From Periplaneta americana (taxonomy: Eukaryota > Arthropoda > Insecta > Blattodea > Blattidae): 64,000 bases of DNA. This document shows positions 1-11,334 of this stretch, piece by piece. The translations under genes were made by a program, and so were the position numbers. Below the pieces are notes generated by a model. The model saw only the letters and a list, made by a program, of their open reading frames with translations, had not been told where the DNA came from and ran no database searches. Every line of letters starts with the position of its first letter. Positions within the stretch are counted from its first letter, which is position 1. The stretch covers positions 26,721,359-26,785,358 of the forward strand of contig NC_091130.1 of assembly GCF_040183065.1 (NCBI RefSeq), given 5' to 3'.

Positions 1-1617
1 AACTGTTACTAGATGCATTATTAACTGTACACCTGGTAAAATAGCTGGTTTAATTAATGTTTTATTTAACTTAATATAAACGTGAGCTGCGATTATCAAT
101 TTCACTAGGGTAATTTGCGTACAATCTTTTTTCATTTTGGCACCACCACCAGAATGCCTCACCGGCCGCCACTGCTTTTATATATTCAAAATTACAGAAG
201 ACATTAAAAAGCCCATAAAAAAAAAGAACTCTCTTCGATTACAAAAATGTAATTTGCTATACACTTCTACAGACCATAGAAGATTGAAAAGATCTCTAAG
301 AAATGGACAGATACCGTAACAGACCACTGAAGTTTAGTTTTTGAACAATATGATGATGATAATGGTGATAACATTAATTCTTCACAGTGACAGTAAAGAT
401 TTAATACAGGAAGTTGTATGGTTTGTAATTTGTAAAAGATTACTGCTATTTTTATTGCTTATATAATGTTGAATTTGACATCGAATGCCATGCCTAGCAC
501 TGAGATGCATTTAAAAAAGTCACTAGCACTAGTTCTTGCTGACATTTGTTATTGTTACCAATTATATGTCAGTTTGATTTCCTTATAGGAACATGAACTG
601 GTGTCATCAAGGGGGCAGGGATTGGGGAGGGGGTAATGTGAAATTAGTTTACTGAAGACCATCCAGTTATTAATTAATGTATAGCCATTTACTTCTGTTG
701 CAATGTGGTTTGACGATATTGTCATTTTTTGTGCAACGCTACAGTTAGAGATTGTCTTGTGGCAAACAGTCATAATGTTATATCTCACATACCATTCCAT
801 ACTTCAAAAGGAAACCAGCCATATGGCTTACAAATAAATGAGACAAAACGCTACCAACTATGTTGAGCAAGTGGCACAACCATTGGAGGGTTATTAAGTA
901 GAAAAAAGTTCTAAGAAATCACAGCTTTTTTTAAGAGGTGAGGAAGAAGTATTAGTATAGTGTTACTGTTGTTACTTCAGACACCAGATTCCCCACAATG
1001 CAACAAACTCACTCAACTTTCATTCTCACTCAAAATTTAACCCTTTCAACTCCTACATTACTGGGGATGAAGATGGAGCCACAGCTCCTTTATTGGTCAG
1101 TCTCGGCTCCAAAGTATTCTCTCTCTTTGTCACTTAGTAGTTTTAGTGCTTTTGTCTGGACTCAAAATATCATGGGTTCAAACCTAGCAGAAGGTGATGA
1201 ATTTCTGGGGTCAGAAAATCCGAAGTATTGTTTAATCTAAGATGGAAGTAGGCTACAGCCTTGGATCCAATCCCATACTAGTTTTGTAGCATAGGAAAGA
1301 AATATACAGCATTCAACCTGTTAATGACATAAGCTAAATTATTTCAAAATGATCATCAATAGGATTAGGATTTTGATGAAATTTTTTCTAGTAAGCCAGA
1401 AACATAGCCGCTTTAGTATTTATATGTTATGTGATAAACTGAATGTTTTAAGACATATTTGTTAGGGCATTTTTTGCCTGTTTCAACTCATAAGAGCATT
1501 TTTTGTGTTATTCTGATATTTTTTAGGCATTTTCATTTAATTTTGGCCACAAATCCCCATTATTAATATAAAATAATGTTTATTTCCTTTGATATTTTGT
1601 CTACATATTTTGTCCAT
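1..1617. other. AT-rich intergenic DNA, no gene seen
   Basis: The short open frames here have no recognisable domain, no splice-like borders and AT-driven composition. I see no repeat family here that recurs elsewhere in the window. Confidence 0.6.
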
Positions 1618-1633
1618 TAATACCCTTTATTTT

Positions 1634-1887
1634 TTACTTGGTTATTTAACGATGCTGTATCAACTACGAGGTTATTTAGCATCGATGGAGTTGGTGATAG
1701 TGATATGATATTTGGCGAGATGAGGCCGAGGATTCGCCATAGATTACCTGACATTTGGCTTACGGTTGGGAAAAACCTCGGAAAAAACCCAACCAGATAA
1801 ACAGCCCAAGCGGGAATCGAACCCGCGCCCGAGCGCAACTCCGGATTGGCAGGCAAGCACCTTAACTGACCGAGCTACGCCGGTGGC
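1634..1887 (-). repeat. tRNA-headed SINE (family A), full length
   Basis: Read on the minus strand, it starts with a tRNA-like head: an A-box-like GTAGCTCGGTCAGTTAAGG and a perfect B box GGTTCGATTCC. A body follows (CTGGTTGGGTTTTTTCCGAG), then a tail containing GTTGATACAGC and GTTAAATAACC. It is flanked by a 16-bp TSD with one mismatch (1618-1633 TAATACCCTTTATTTT; 1888-1903 TAATACCCATTATTTT), which fixes both ends. Other copies lie at 9251-9517 and 39607-39809, with a 3' piece at 10205-10326. It would be transcribed by RNA polymerase III and mobilised by a LINE; that is family knowledge. Confidence 0.9.
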
Positions 1888-1903
1888 TAATACCCATTAT
1901 TTT

Positions 1904-3849
1904 GTATAATATTTTAATCGTTTTTCTACACAAATATTGCCCTTTTAACGTAGTACACCCCATGTAATGGATCAGTTCAACCATCCCTTCAATATAGACT
2001 CCTCTGTACTTGCTAATTGCGTATAAGAGTGGCCTTGTGATGGGCTACATGAAAACTACATCAGGTAAAATAATTAATTAAAGTGTACCACTTAGAAAAA
2101 ATTATGTACTGTTGGTACTAGAATTTAATTTAATTACTAGTCTAAATATTAGGTTTGCACTTTTCCTACTAAGCCAATTTTAGAATGTAACATCAATTAG
2201 GGCATTTTAAGGGCATTTTTGAAAGATTTTTAGGTCATAAATGACTTGCGACTTTTTTTATGTTTTATAGGTCATCAAAATCCTAGCCCTAATTATCAGT
2301 CTCTCATTTCCAGTCCATATCTTCAGTTGTGGATGTTTCTATCTGCTACTGACTAACGTCCAATGCTGACCTATGGTACTTAAATCTATGAAATGAGTTT
2401 TCTGGACTGATCTCAATTTTGGAAGTTATGCTACGTACGAATTTTTTTTATCGTCTTTAAAAGTCCATTACCCTCAGCTATGTTTGAACTCGTACTTTAT
2501 ACAAATCTAATATTTTCGACAAACTGTTTCTTTCAAGTGCGATAAACTCCAATTAATTGATGTTAATGTTTAATAATAATAGAACAGTTCTTCTAGTCAC
2601 ATAGTCTTGTGAAAAGCAGTGACAGATTTCACCATGTTTATATCAAGTTTCATGATGAATTCAGATACATACCAGTAATCTTATTCATATCTAAGTAATT
2701 TGTGATTCATATAATATGGTGCTTTACTCCAGTCTTTGAACAGTTTAACTCTTCAAATACAAGAAAATATTGGAGTAGAAAGGGTTAACTTAGTTGGATC
2801 TGAACAAGCTTATCAAGAATAATATGTTATAATAACTACTGTATTATTTTATTCTAACTTCTTCGGCTATTGCAAAGGAAACATCTAATACTTCATATCA
2901 GCTGTGATGCGCTAATCTAATCACTAACAATATATATGAAAGTTACAGAAGATCCACATAGGATTTATCTTTTACCAATCCACTACATACAAATATCAGT
3001 AAGATGTTTTAAGTAAATTTCAAATATTACAGTTTCTGGTAAAGACGGTTATTAAAGGTTAGCAAATCATGTACATTCTGCACTTCGTTACTCAAACACA
3101 CGATACACGTCTTGAATCAGTCGGTGTCTGGAGCCACAACACGTAAGCACAGAATGAATGAAACCTTCCAATGTTTCATGGATAAGTGGTACAAAAGAGA
3201 AACACTTGTCTGGGCAAAGGCAAACGATAACGTGGTTAACATCACATAACACGTAGAATCTATGACACCACTAGTTATTTGAAAAAATATTTTGACATTT
3301 TTATATCGGATTGTCAAGGAATATTATACAAGGCAGAAGAATAGCTTGCTTATGGTTCTAACAATGAAGAATCTTTGATAACACAGAGTACAAACACATT
3401 TCTTCTATAGAAGAAGTAGTATATGTATGTATTACGCGGTTTAGAATTAAAGGAGATCTGATTATCAGATATTATATTCAACATTGTTGAAAAATTGTCT
3501 TCATGCTGGATTATTAAAATCCTTGATTAGAGTGCTCCAATTCTCCAACTTATAGCCCATGTATGAAAAAAATCTTTCAGTTTAAATCACCCTTTGAAAA
3601 GCACATTTGGATATTCCATGCGAGGGCTTGTTTAGAAGAACAACAGGAGAAGGGCAGGAAATAACTGAGAGATGTATAAAAGTAAGCTTGATAATGTATC
3701 ACTTATGTATTTGTGCTTTGAGAGAAAATTGTATGTTACAGAGTGTTACAAAAAATGCTAATAGGGATCCCAGTCTTGTTATGAATAAAACTTAACACAT
3801 TTTTTGATACCAGTGACTCGTAAAAAAAATTAATAATGTTCTTATTGAT
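1904..3849. other. AT-rich intergenic DNA, no gene seen
   Basis: No conserved domain or repeat shared with the rest of the window was recognised. The ORFs near 3117-3317 and 3607-3795 look random. Confidence 0.55.
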
Positions 3850-3886
3850 TAAGAAACAAAATTCCAGCAAATATCAGTAATAATTT

Positions 3887-4537
3887 ATGATTCCGAAAAG
3901 GCAGATCATGCGCAGATGGATATTTAACACTGAATTTTTGATCGAAAAACATAGAGAATTTAATATTGAAACCCACCTGGCATTTATTGATATGAAGAAA
4001 GCCTTCGACAGAGTAGTTAGAAACAAATCATTAAATATTTTCGCACATGATGGTATTCCAAATCAATTAATAACAGCTATTTACAATATTTATAATAATA
4101 ATCATATACAAGTTAGGATTGAAAACAAATCTTCAGAATGGAAACGAATAAATCAATGAGTGAACTTTTTTCTCAGTCTTCAATCTGTTTTTTTGATAAC
4201 ATTGTCGCTATTATTATGATAATTGTTGACAATGTTATAATTATGATAATAGAATATCTTGTTAATATAATTATTTATCTTGTTTATACAGGGTTGTAGT
4301 TTATCTCCTCTATTATTTATAATATGCATGAATCACATTATTAAGGAATGGAGATTGAAACCACATGGAAGTATACTGATAAGTTGTTTGTCCCAAATAG
4401 ATAACTTATTATTTGCTGATGATATTGTGTTTATGGCAACTTCAGAAGATAATTTACAACGTTTAGTTTACAACTTTAATCAAATGGCAGAAAGTTTCAA
4501 TATGGAAATTTCAACTGACCCACCTGGCATTTATTGA
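3887..4537 (+). pseudogene. LINE reverse transcriptase, duplicated copy 1
   Basis: The first RT block carries motif A (AFIDMKKAFDRV). It is interrupted by a TGA at 4157-4159, just before 124 extra bases, then resumes with motif B (GCSLSPLLF) and the catalytic loop LLFADDIVFMA. It runs directly into the second copy at 4519/4520 after the residues MEISTD. The catalytic Asp residues are all present, but the reading frame is broken twice, so no active enzyme can be made. Close similarity to the second copy implies a recent duplication. Confidence 0.85.
4164..4287 (+). other. 124-bp insertion inside RT copy 1
   Basis: Copy 1 has 124 bases where copy 2 has a single G. The insert is about 80% AT and holds an inverted pair (ATAACATTGTC near 4196, GACAATGTTAT near 4229). 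It has an intron-like look, with GTGAAC at 4160 and TTTATACAG ending at 4291. It may be a small hairpin insertion or filler from the rearrangement. Confidence 0.6.
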
Positions 4538-4538
4538 T

Positions 4539-5144
4539 ATGAAGAAAGCCTTCGACAGAGTAGTTAGAAACAAATCATTGAATATTTTCGCACATGATGG
4601 TATTCCAAATCAATTAATAACAGCTATTTACAATATTTATAATAATAATCATATACAGGTTATAATTGAAAACAAATCTTCGGAATGGAAACGAATAAAT
4701 CAAGGAGTGAGACAGGGTTGTAGTTTATCTCCTCTATTATTTATAATATACATGAATCACATTATTAAGGAATGGAGATTGAAACCACATGGAAGTATAC
4801 CGATAAGTCGTTTGTCCCAAATAGATACCTTATTATTTGCTGATGATATTGTGTTTATGGCAACTTCAGAAGATAATTTAAAACGTTTAGTTTACAACTT
4901 TAATCAAATGGCAGAAAGTTTCAATATGGAAATTTCAACTGACAAATCTAAAGTGATGGCTTTTTTAGGAAAGGAAGCAGTCCGTAGCAAAATTTGCATC
5001 AATAATAAGATCATCGAACAAGTCAAAAATTTTAGTTATCTCGGTTACCAAATTTCATATGAAGAAGAAAAGGATTTGAATGAGAAAATTATTAAATTCA
5101 ACAGAGCAATGGGGATAATTAATCAGATATTCAACCAACCTTAG
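4539..5144 (+). pseudogene. LINE reverse transcriptase, duplicated copy 2
   Basis: 201 open codons spanning RT palm motif A (MKKAFDRVV), motif B (GVRQGCSLSPLLF), the catalytic FADD box (LLFADDIVFMA) and motif D/E (NFSYLGYQISYEEE). A frameshift near 5125 separates it from the C-terminal part. The intact catalytic core suggests this copy is young, but the element as a whole cannot produce a full protein. Confidence 0.85.
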
Positions 5145-5525
5145 TACAAAACACACGCGCACCAGAATTTATAAAACATTGGCCAGACCTATACTCTGTT
5201 TTGGTAGTGAAGCTTGGACGATTCGTAATATTGATTCACAAAGATTAACGGCGGCAGAAATGAGATTTATGCGTCGTACAGCGGGATACACGAGAATGGA
5301 TCACATTAGAAATTTTGACATTATGAAAGAACTGCAGATTGAACCGATTACGGAATACCTACAGAAATACAGACAAAACTGGAGATCACATGTCATCAGA
5401 ATGCCTTGTTCTAGAATTCCACTTCAAATTTTAAATTACCATCCTGTGGGCAAGAGATCCTTGGGCAGACCATTCAAGCGTTGGCAAGAGACCGTAGTGG
5501 GCCACAAGGCCCAATACATGCAAGA

Positions 5526-5529
<4 letters not shown>
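5126..5529 (+). pseudogene. LINE C-terminal region after RT
   Basis: Continues the RT frame after a frameshift: residues HTRTRIYKTLARPILCFGSE, then AEMRFMRRTAGY, and the C-terminal GKRSLGRPFKRW, followed by a stop next to the GAT tail. This arrangement (YKT...PxLxxGSExWT...GRPxxRW) is the usual end of many insect LINE ORF2 proteins. Confidence 0.8.

Positions 5530-5565
<36 letters not shown>
5526..5565 (+). repeat. (GAT)n LINE tail
   Basis: About 13 GAT triplets directly after the LINE stop codon. They are most simply read as the microsatellite 3' tail of the element. Confidence 0.85.
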
Positions 5566-5566
<1 letters not shown>

Positions 5567-6108
5567 TTTATGGTTTAGTTTTTATACTAAAAAACCAAAT
5601 CACAGACAGCTCCTACACTGATAATGTGAAATTTTTATTAGAAAGAAATAAGATGGAGCTCAGCCAAGATTAAACTTTAACGAAAAACAGCGGGACACAC
5701 CTTGTTAAACCATGAAGATAATCATAAAATTATCAGAAATTTGAGGTTATCCCAATAGCAAAGGATACTGATGAAGGTAAGAGAAAATGACTAGGCCCTA
5801 TTACATACTATTTCACGAAATGTGGAGAGAGTAGTACGCAAAATTTTACAGTATTGGTACATGCCAAAAAGTAAAACGAAAATTTTGGCAATTTGCCTTA
5901 ACGAAGACTGTAAGAATTGAAGTGTATTACAATTTAAGAGAATATTAACTATAAGAGAAACTTTCTACGACAACAAAGAAAAATGTAAAAAGAATTGTAT
6001 TTGTAAACAGAAAGCAACCACATAGCCTACGTCTCAATTCGTGATGAGATGAGGTCTTCATATAGCTGGAAATTATGCAATATATCTGTCCTACATGTGT
6101 ATGAATTA
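5566..6108. other. AT-rich intergenic DNA, nothing recognised
   Basis: No open frame with a domain and no repeat shared with the rest of the window. Confidence 0.5.
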
Positions 6109-6787
6109 AGGTAGACCCTCACTTACTGGAACTGATTCGTTTGGCGTGTTCTGATTTTATTCTTTGTACATTTCAGTTGGCCCAAATTTTGTTTCTGGGT
6201 CTGTATTGTTTATTAGAGCTTAATCCAGTTGGCCGTATCGCTTCTGTCCACATGACCGAATTCCGTCCAGAATTCTGATCAGAGAAATCTAGACGGATTT
6301 CCGTATGGGCCAAGATCAAAATAAAGAAAGCCATGATAATATATCGATTGCAAGGTCTCCAGTCGTGATAATATTGAAGGCATAAATGAAACAGATGACG
6401 CAAAGCTTACCGTATTTATTAGAGGAGCTTTTACAGCCAACCTCAGCATGATATTCTTTATGGGATATTCCATAATTTAACAGTGGTCTGTATAGCAAGT
6501 TTACTGGTCGACCAAAAATAAATTGAAAAAAAGAAAAAAAAAAAAACTTATTTTGTTATTTCTTCTTGCAAAGTTACTGTACCATTAATTAAAAATACAT
6601 CCTCCTTAGAGCTACTCATTTTATTACAAGACTTAGTTCAGAATATTATATAAAAAAAGTAACATTGTCGCTCTATTGGTAAATAACAACACCATTAAAT
6701 GATCAATTCGGAAAAGCAGACAAATGAGAGATACTGTAATAAAAATCCGAAAGTACCAAACGAATCCGTTCCAGTAAGTGAGCACCT
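6109..6787. mobile_element. Non-autonomous TIR element (family M1), copy 1
   Basis: The termini are imperfect inverted repeats of about 50 bp with core CTCACTTACTGGAAC on the left and its complement GTTCCAGTAAGTGAG on the right, followed inward by a GATTCGTTTGG-like block. There is no transposase ORF. A second copy sits at 21856-23388 with the same internal order (TATCGCTTCTGT..., GGCCTCCAATCG-like). The superfamily is uncertain; copy 2 is compatible with a TA target. Confidence 0.75.
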
Positions 6788-8696
6788 AACTTTACACGCA
6801 CTTTGAGAAATAGAAGTAGGCCTAATAATTGAATTATCGTTTACAGAACTTTCCTCTTTCCTTTTCTAGATATTATGTACTGTACTTTCTTAAGAATGCA
6901 ATTTATTCTTATATAATTTAATGAAATATAAAATCATACTGCAGCAATTTTAGTTCCATTTCGTATTGGAGACTTATTCTTGTGTTTTCATTACATTACT
7001 ACTGGTATCGAAATGTAAAGATGTAGATACAAGTGTATGTTTTTCTGAATAAAGTAATAGTAAAAAGATTGAAGAAGAAAAATAAAATGTAGAAGTGGAT
7101 CAGTGGTAAAATACAGATGCTTTTTTTAATCATAAAATAACTAGAAAACTAGTTATTTAAAAAGGTAAATGCCAGATTGGTTCACATTTCCATTACAAAC
7201 CAACAGATAATGTTTCGTAAATCATTAATTTCTACTGACTGTAAATGCGGACATACCTGCAGTAGGCCTATGTCGCTAGATGGAAGCAATCCAATGTATC
7301 AACAACAATGTCGACAGGCGCACAATGACCTTGCAATTAAAGTGACTATAAATAAAAACCAACTAAAAATGTACTTTCCCCAGATTCTCTATGGAATGTT
7401 TTTAAATTGTTGAAGTCTTTTAGTATTTCCCCATTCTTCTTTTGTAAATGCCTTAAACGTTCTAAAATTTATACATGTTACAAATTTATAATCCAATACT
7501 TCAATCCTTAGTTTACATCAGATATGAAATTGATTTTGTTTTGTATGGTTTAAGTGTGCTGAATCATTGGAATGTTTAAACATTTTCACTTTTGTTCTTA
7601 GGTTTGATGTCTTGATAATGTTTTGGAATTGTCTATTTCTGAATTAATCCCTGTTGTTTGTATATTTTTATGTATACTGATAGGCCTGTATGTTAAAGAA
7701 ATGTTCTCTTCTTTTACTAGAAAGACTTCCAAATTTATTAAGATAATATTTTTAGGCTGTTATAAATAAACCAATTTGCATGTTATTAATTGTAAATTAT
7801 TTGTAATAAAATAATTTTGACTCTTAGTGATCAATTTAACATCTAAGTAATTTAAATTATCACAAGTATTATTTAGAAGAAAAATGTATACTGAAATAAA
7901 TATATTCAGAGTCACTGAAATGTTTATATTATCTAAACAAAATAAATAATCAAATAACAGCAATTATTAAGGAAAATTTTACGTACCGGTATTTCTACAG
8001 TCTCCTGGGACCCCTATTAGGAAAAGACAGTATAGTTAGACGTACTTTTCTTTGAAGAATCACGAGAAAGCATAGGCATGCACTGAAGAAAGGCCATGAA
8101 TGTGTAGAGAAAATGTCGATTTAGCAGCACAGAGCAATGATTATCGGATGTTAAATGTTGTGTTAGAGTTGTCTCATGTAGAAAGAATTATCATTGTTTC
8201 GTAGGTGTGTACCTATGACATACATTTTTAAAATGTCCAAATTAAAAATACAGGAAACATTCTGACACACTAGAATCTCTTATATACATAAGAAGAATTT
8301 TCTAGATGAAAAGAAAATGTGACAAAATCCATCAGATAGAACAAGCATAAAGGCTATGTAAGCTTGTAATAAATTTCACACATACATCAAACTGTCAAAG
8401 ATATGTAAAATACTGTATGTTCACTGACTTACTTCTTTCTTTAGTTCTGTAAGGTTACCGGTACTTACTCTTATGAAAAAACCTAGATACAGATACAGAA
8501 ATTTTCAACCTGTGAATCATATTTTGAGTCTGTGAGCTCTTCTTTAATATTGTATATGTTACAAGAAGCGTTACTGGTGACATGGCTTATCATGTGTATT
8601 GACTATAAGGTTATATGGTGTTCATAATTTTTTTTTAGAGAATCACATTATGAAATGGGTCATATCTCAGTCTCAAGAGATGTAAAATAAAAAATT
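6788..8696. other. AT-rich intergenic DNA, no gene seen
   Basis: Only short AT-rich frames such as 7177-7413, without recognisable domains. It contains two of the overrepresented 8-mers discussed in the findings (TAGGCCTA at 6817 and 7263) plus TACCGGTA at 7984 and 8456. Confidence 0.5.
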
Positions 8697-8882
8697 CCGT
8701 AAATAGGGTAAACTTGACCACACAAAAAAGAAAGATTTAAGTCATAATACTGGATCAGCCCTAATTGTGACTTAGAAAAAACTTAAGAAATGAAGAAATG
8801 ACAATTAACTTTAAAAACATATAATCAGTGCATCTGATATGATTTAAATTTTTTTTTGTAGTCAAGTTTACCCAGTTTACAG
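8697..8882. mobile_element. Short palindromic MITE (GTAAACTGGG-type ends)
   Basis: Left end CCGTAAATAGGGTAAACTTG, right end the complement of CTGTAAACTGGGTAAACTTG. The ends are related to the CCGTAAACTGGGGT termini of the elements at 15925, 33621, 35011 and 40925, but the interior is different. Confidence 0.6.
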
Positions 8883-9040
8883 TGCTATTTAAGTCGCAAA
8901 CACTTTCTCATTATACATTTTATGCAGTTATTATTTAATTACTATTATTTTTCTTAAGCTTTTAAAGCAAATTGTGTAATACTGGAGGGATATCTGAAGA
9001 ATTAATATCGTTGTAAATAACTTAATTTTCCATGCTCATA

Positions 9041-9172
9041 ACCACCGACATAGCTCAGATGGTAGCGCGTTTGTCTGTTGTTCCGAAGGTAAGCTTGGGC
9101 ATAGGTTCGATTTCTGCTTCGACTGGTTACCTGGATGGGTTTTCTTCCAAGGTTTTCCCAATTATAAGGGAA
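9041..9172 (+). repeat. Truncated tRNA-headed SINE head
   Basis: A tRNA-like head (ACATAGCTCAGATGGTAGCG as A box, TAGGTTCGATTTC as a degraded B box) plus the SINE body GGTTACCTGGATGGGTTTTC. It stops abruptly where the foldback element at 9173 begins, with no 3' tail. The translation of 9032-9277 is a by-product. Confidence 0.65.
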
Positions 9173-10133
9173 ATGATGAAGGATCAGTGGAGCACAGAAA
9201 AATTCTCTCTGATACTGGGATTCGAACCCGGGTTTTCAGCTCTACGTGCTAGCCATCAGCATGGCTCAGTCAGTTAAGGCGCTTGCCTGCCAGTCTGAAG
9301 TTGCGCTCGGGCGCTGGTTTGATTCCCACTTGGGCTGATTACCTGGTTGGGTTTTTTTCCGAGGTTTTCACCGTAAGATGAATACCAGGTAATCTATGGC
9401 GAATCCTCGGCCTCATCTCGCCAAATACCATCTTGCTATCACGAATCTCATCGACGCTAAATAACCTCGCAGTTGATACAGCGTCGTTAAATAACCAACT
9501 AAAAAAAATAAAAAAAGAGCTCTACGTGCTGATGCTTTATCCACTAAACCACACTGGATTCCAATTCCGATGCTGAATTGAATCCTCTCAGTTTAAACTC
9601 CACCTCTTAGCTTCCCTTTAGAGACCAACCTTCATGAACTGTGTCAAATGTGTGACAGTGGCACAATGTCCAACAAACTATGTGCAGAGGTGCACTCATT
9701 ATGAGTGACTATGTGACCAGGATCCAATGGAATGAGTGCCGTCTTAAATCACTAAGTGATTATATACGCGTATCATATTATAGCGATGTACCGAGGTACA
9801 TATGATATTTCCATGCAGGAATTCACTTAGTGATTTAAGACGGTGCTCATTCCGTCGGATCCCGGCCACTTAGTCACTCGTAATGAGTGCACCTCTGCAT
9901 ATTAATGTGTTAGATATTGTGCCACTGTCACACATTTGTGACACAGTGCATGAGGGTTGGTCACTAAATGGAAACTAAGAGGTGGAACTTAAACTGAGAG
10001 GATTCAATGCGGCATCAGAATTGGAATCTGGTGTGGCTTAGTGATAGAGCGTCAGCACGTAGAACTTAAAACCCGGGTTCGAATCCTGGTGCCAGAGAGA
10101 ATTTTTCTCTGCTCCACTGATCCTTCATCATAT
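9173..10133. mobile_element. Foldback element with tRNA-like arms
   Basis: Two long imperfect inverted arms: 9173-9757 (including a nested SINE) and about 9822-10133. Each arm starts at ATGATGAAGGATCAGTGGAG or its complement. Each carries a tRNA-like segment (B box GGTTCGAATCC with a GGTTTAGTGGATA- or GGCTTAGTGATAG-like A box), then matching blocks including TGTGACAGTGGCACAAT and CACTAAGTGATTTAAGACGG. The loop (9760-9820) is an inverted copy of the sequence just right of the element (10150-10195, GGAAATATCATATGTACTTC). A related shorter element lies at 61800-62030. No protein is encoded. Confidence 0.8.
9251..9517 (+). repeat. SINE family A nested in foldback arm
   Basis: The same family as 1634-1887, on the plus strand, running from the tRNA-like head (ATGGCTCAGTCAGTTAAGG, B box TGGTTTGATTCCC) to a tail of GTTAAATAACC plus A-rich sequence. 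It is flanked by a perfect 13-bp TSD AGCTCTACGTGCT (9238-9250 and 9518-9530). It split the tRNA-like segment of the foldback's left arm, so it is younger than the foldback. Confidence 0.95.
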
Positions 10134-10204
10134 GATAACGCAGAATTCCTGAATGGAAATATCATATGTACTTCGGTGCATCGCTATAATACGTAAGACA
10201 AATG

Positions 10205-10326
10205 CCAGTTAATCTAATGGCAAATCCTCGGTCTCTTCTCTCCAAATACCATCTTGCTAACACTAATTTCATCTACTCTAAATAGCTTAGTAGTTGATAC
10301 AGCGCCGTTAAATAACCGACGAAAAA
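10205..10326 (+). repeat. 3' half of SINE family A
   Basis: Matches the tail half of the SINE (ATGGCAAATCCTCGG, CCAAATACCATCTTGCTA, TTGATACAGCGCCGTTAAAT). The tRNA-like head is missing. Confidence 0.8.
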
Positions 10327-10395
10327 TGCTCATCTGGAAGATTTTATGCCACATAATACATAATACCTGGCCCTGGAACAATTTTTTCCCTTTAA

Positions 10396-10833
10396 GGGGA
10401 GGCAGAGGTGAAATTTTCGAACAAAACTGAAGAAAAAATGAAAATTTGGTTTTTTCCAATTTTATTATCTTTATTTTCATATTCCGATGTTAGTTTTTGA
10501 CTTTGTGCCCTTAAAAGTATGAAATTAAAACCAAGATGACTGTATTACTATATTATTCCCATAATAAACTAATACTTATCATTATTTATATACCTTCTCT
10601 GAACATATAAATAAAAAGAAATATTGAAAATTTCTTACAATATGGTGCATGGAGCATTTTATATCAAACGATATAAAGTTTTATAAAATTATTAATATTT
10701 ATAGAACTATTGTACTTAGAAAGTTGAAACTTGGTATGTCCATTATTACTAATAACATACTTAGTATCCATGATCTATTTCAAACAAATCGGATAAATTT
10801 TGTGGATTTTGAAATATTCACCTCTCCCTCCCC
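10396..10833. mobile_element. TTAA-flanked MITE, piggyBac-like
   Basis: Inverted ends GGGGAGGCAGAGGTGAAAT and the complement of TTCACCTCTCCCTCCCC. TTAA lies immediately outside each end (10392-10395, 10834-10837). TTAA target duplication is diagnostic of the piggyBac superfamily in general. There is no transposase. The larger element at 50830-52978 has similar GGGGAG ends and TTAA flanks. Confidence 0.75.
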
Positions 10834-10837
10834 TTAA

Positions 10838-11334
10838 CATTATTCAAATCAGCTTTACAGGAAGCTAAACCTAGAAGCCTAGATCATCAATACATAAACT
10901 GTTTATTGTATCATTTGTATTATGAATATTGAATGATCCTAGTAACTGGTGAATGTAAATGTACTCGCTAACAGGATGGAAGTGAAAATGACAGAAAATC
11001 ACCAACTGTTTTCCTGTGCGATCAATTTACACAGGGTTGTTTCCGCCCAGTTCATTGTCATGTGACTCCTGATGCACATGACGTCATTCGAAAGTCATTT
11101 TCAGAGCTAAGAAACAACCCTCTGTAATTGTTCTCCGGATTACAGTGCATATTCAATTATTTCCATTTAGCTTCAAAATTGTTGGTGTTTAATTCCACTG
11201 GTACCTCTGATTGAGGTTCTGGCTGATATGTACATCTATTATCAGGCAGTACATCTCACTTGGCGATATGTGTCAGAGGAAGAACTATTGTTTGTATGCA
11301 TCTGGAAATATGATTAATGTGTGTGTGTGTGTAT
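10838..11334. other. Unassigned intergenic DNA
   Basis: No gene recognised. A short inverted motif pair occurs near 11031-11124 (ACAGGGTTGTTTC and GAAACAACCCTCTGT), which may bound a ~90-bp palindromic insertion. Confidence 0.45.

Larger units (their letters stand above)
3850..5565 (+). mobile_element. Truncated LINE with duplicated RT segment and (GAT)n tail
   Basis: A 5'-truncated non-LTR retrotransposon. It begins around the RT motif FRKGRSCADG (about 3890, frameshifted). It continues through the palm motifs, a thumb region (NFSYLGYQI) and the C-terminal LINE motif KRSLGRPFKRWQ, and ends in a GAT microsatellite. A 424-bp internal segment occurs twice in tandem (3973-4519 and 4520-4943). 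Frameshifts and a stop make the whole element defective. The microsatellite 3' tail is typical of RTE-like and related clades, but I cannot assign the clade from sequence alone. Confidence 0.85.

Noticed and set aside
1790-1887. Possible tRNA gene (perfect B box, GGTTCGATTCC)
   Set aside because: It is the head of a SINE with body, tail and target-site duplication, and the acceptor stem does not close as in a real tRNA. The same applies to 9041, 10030, 21600, 44640 and 61860.
4160-4291. True spliceosomal intron in the LINE
   Set aside because: GT and AG borders can be placed, but splicing would remove nine bases present in the sister copy and leaves a TGA in frame. More likely a small insertion.
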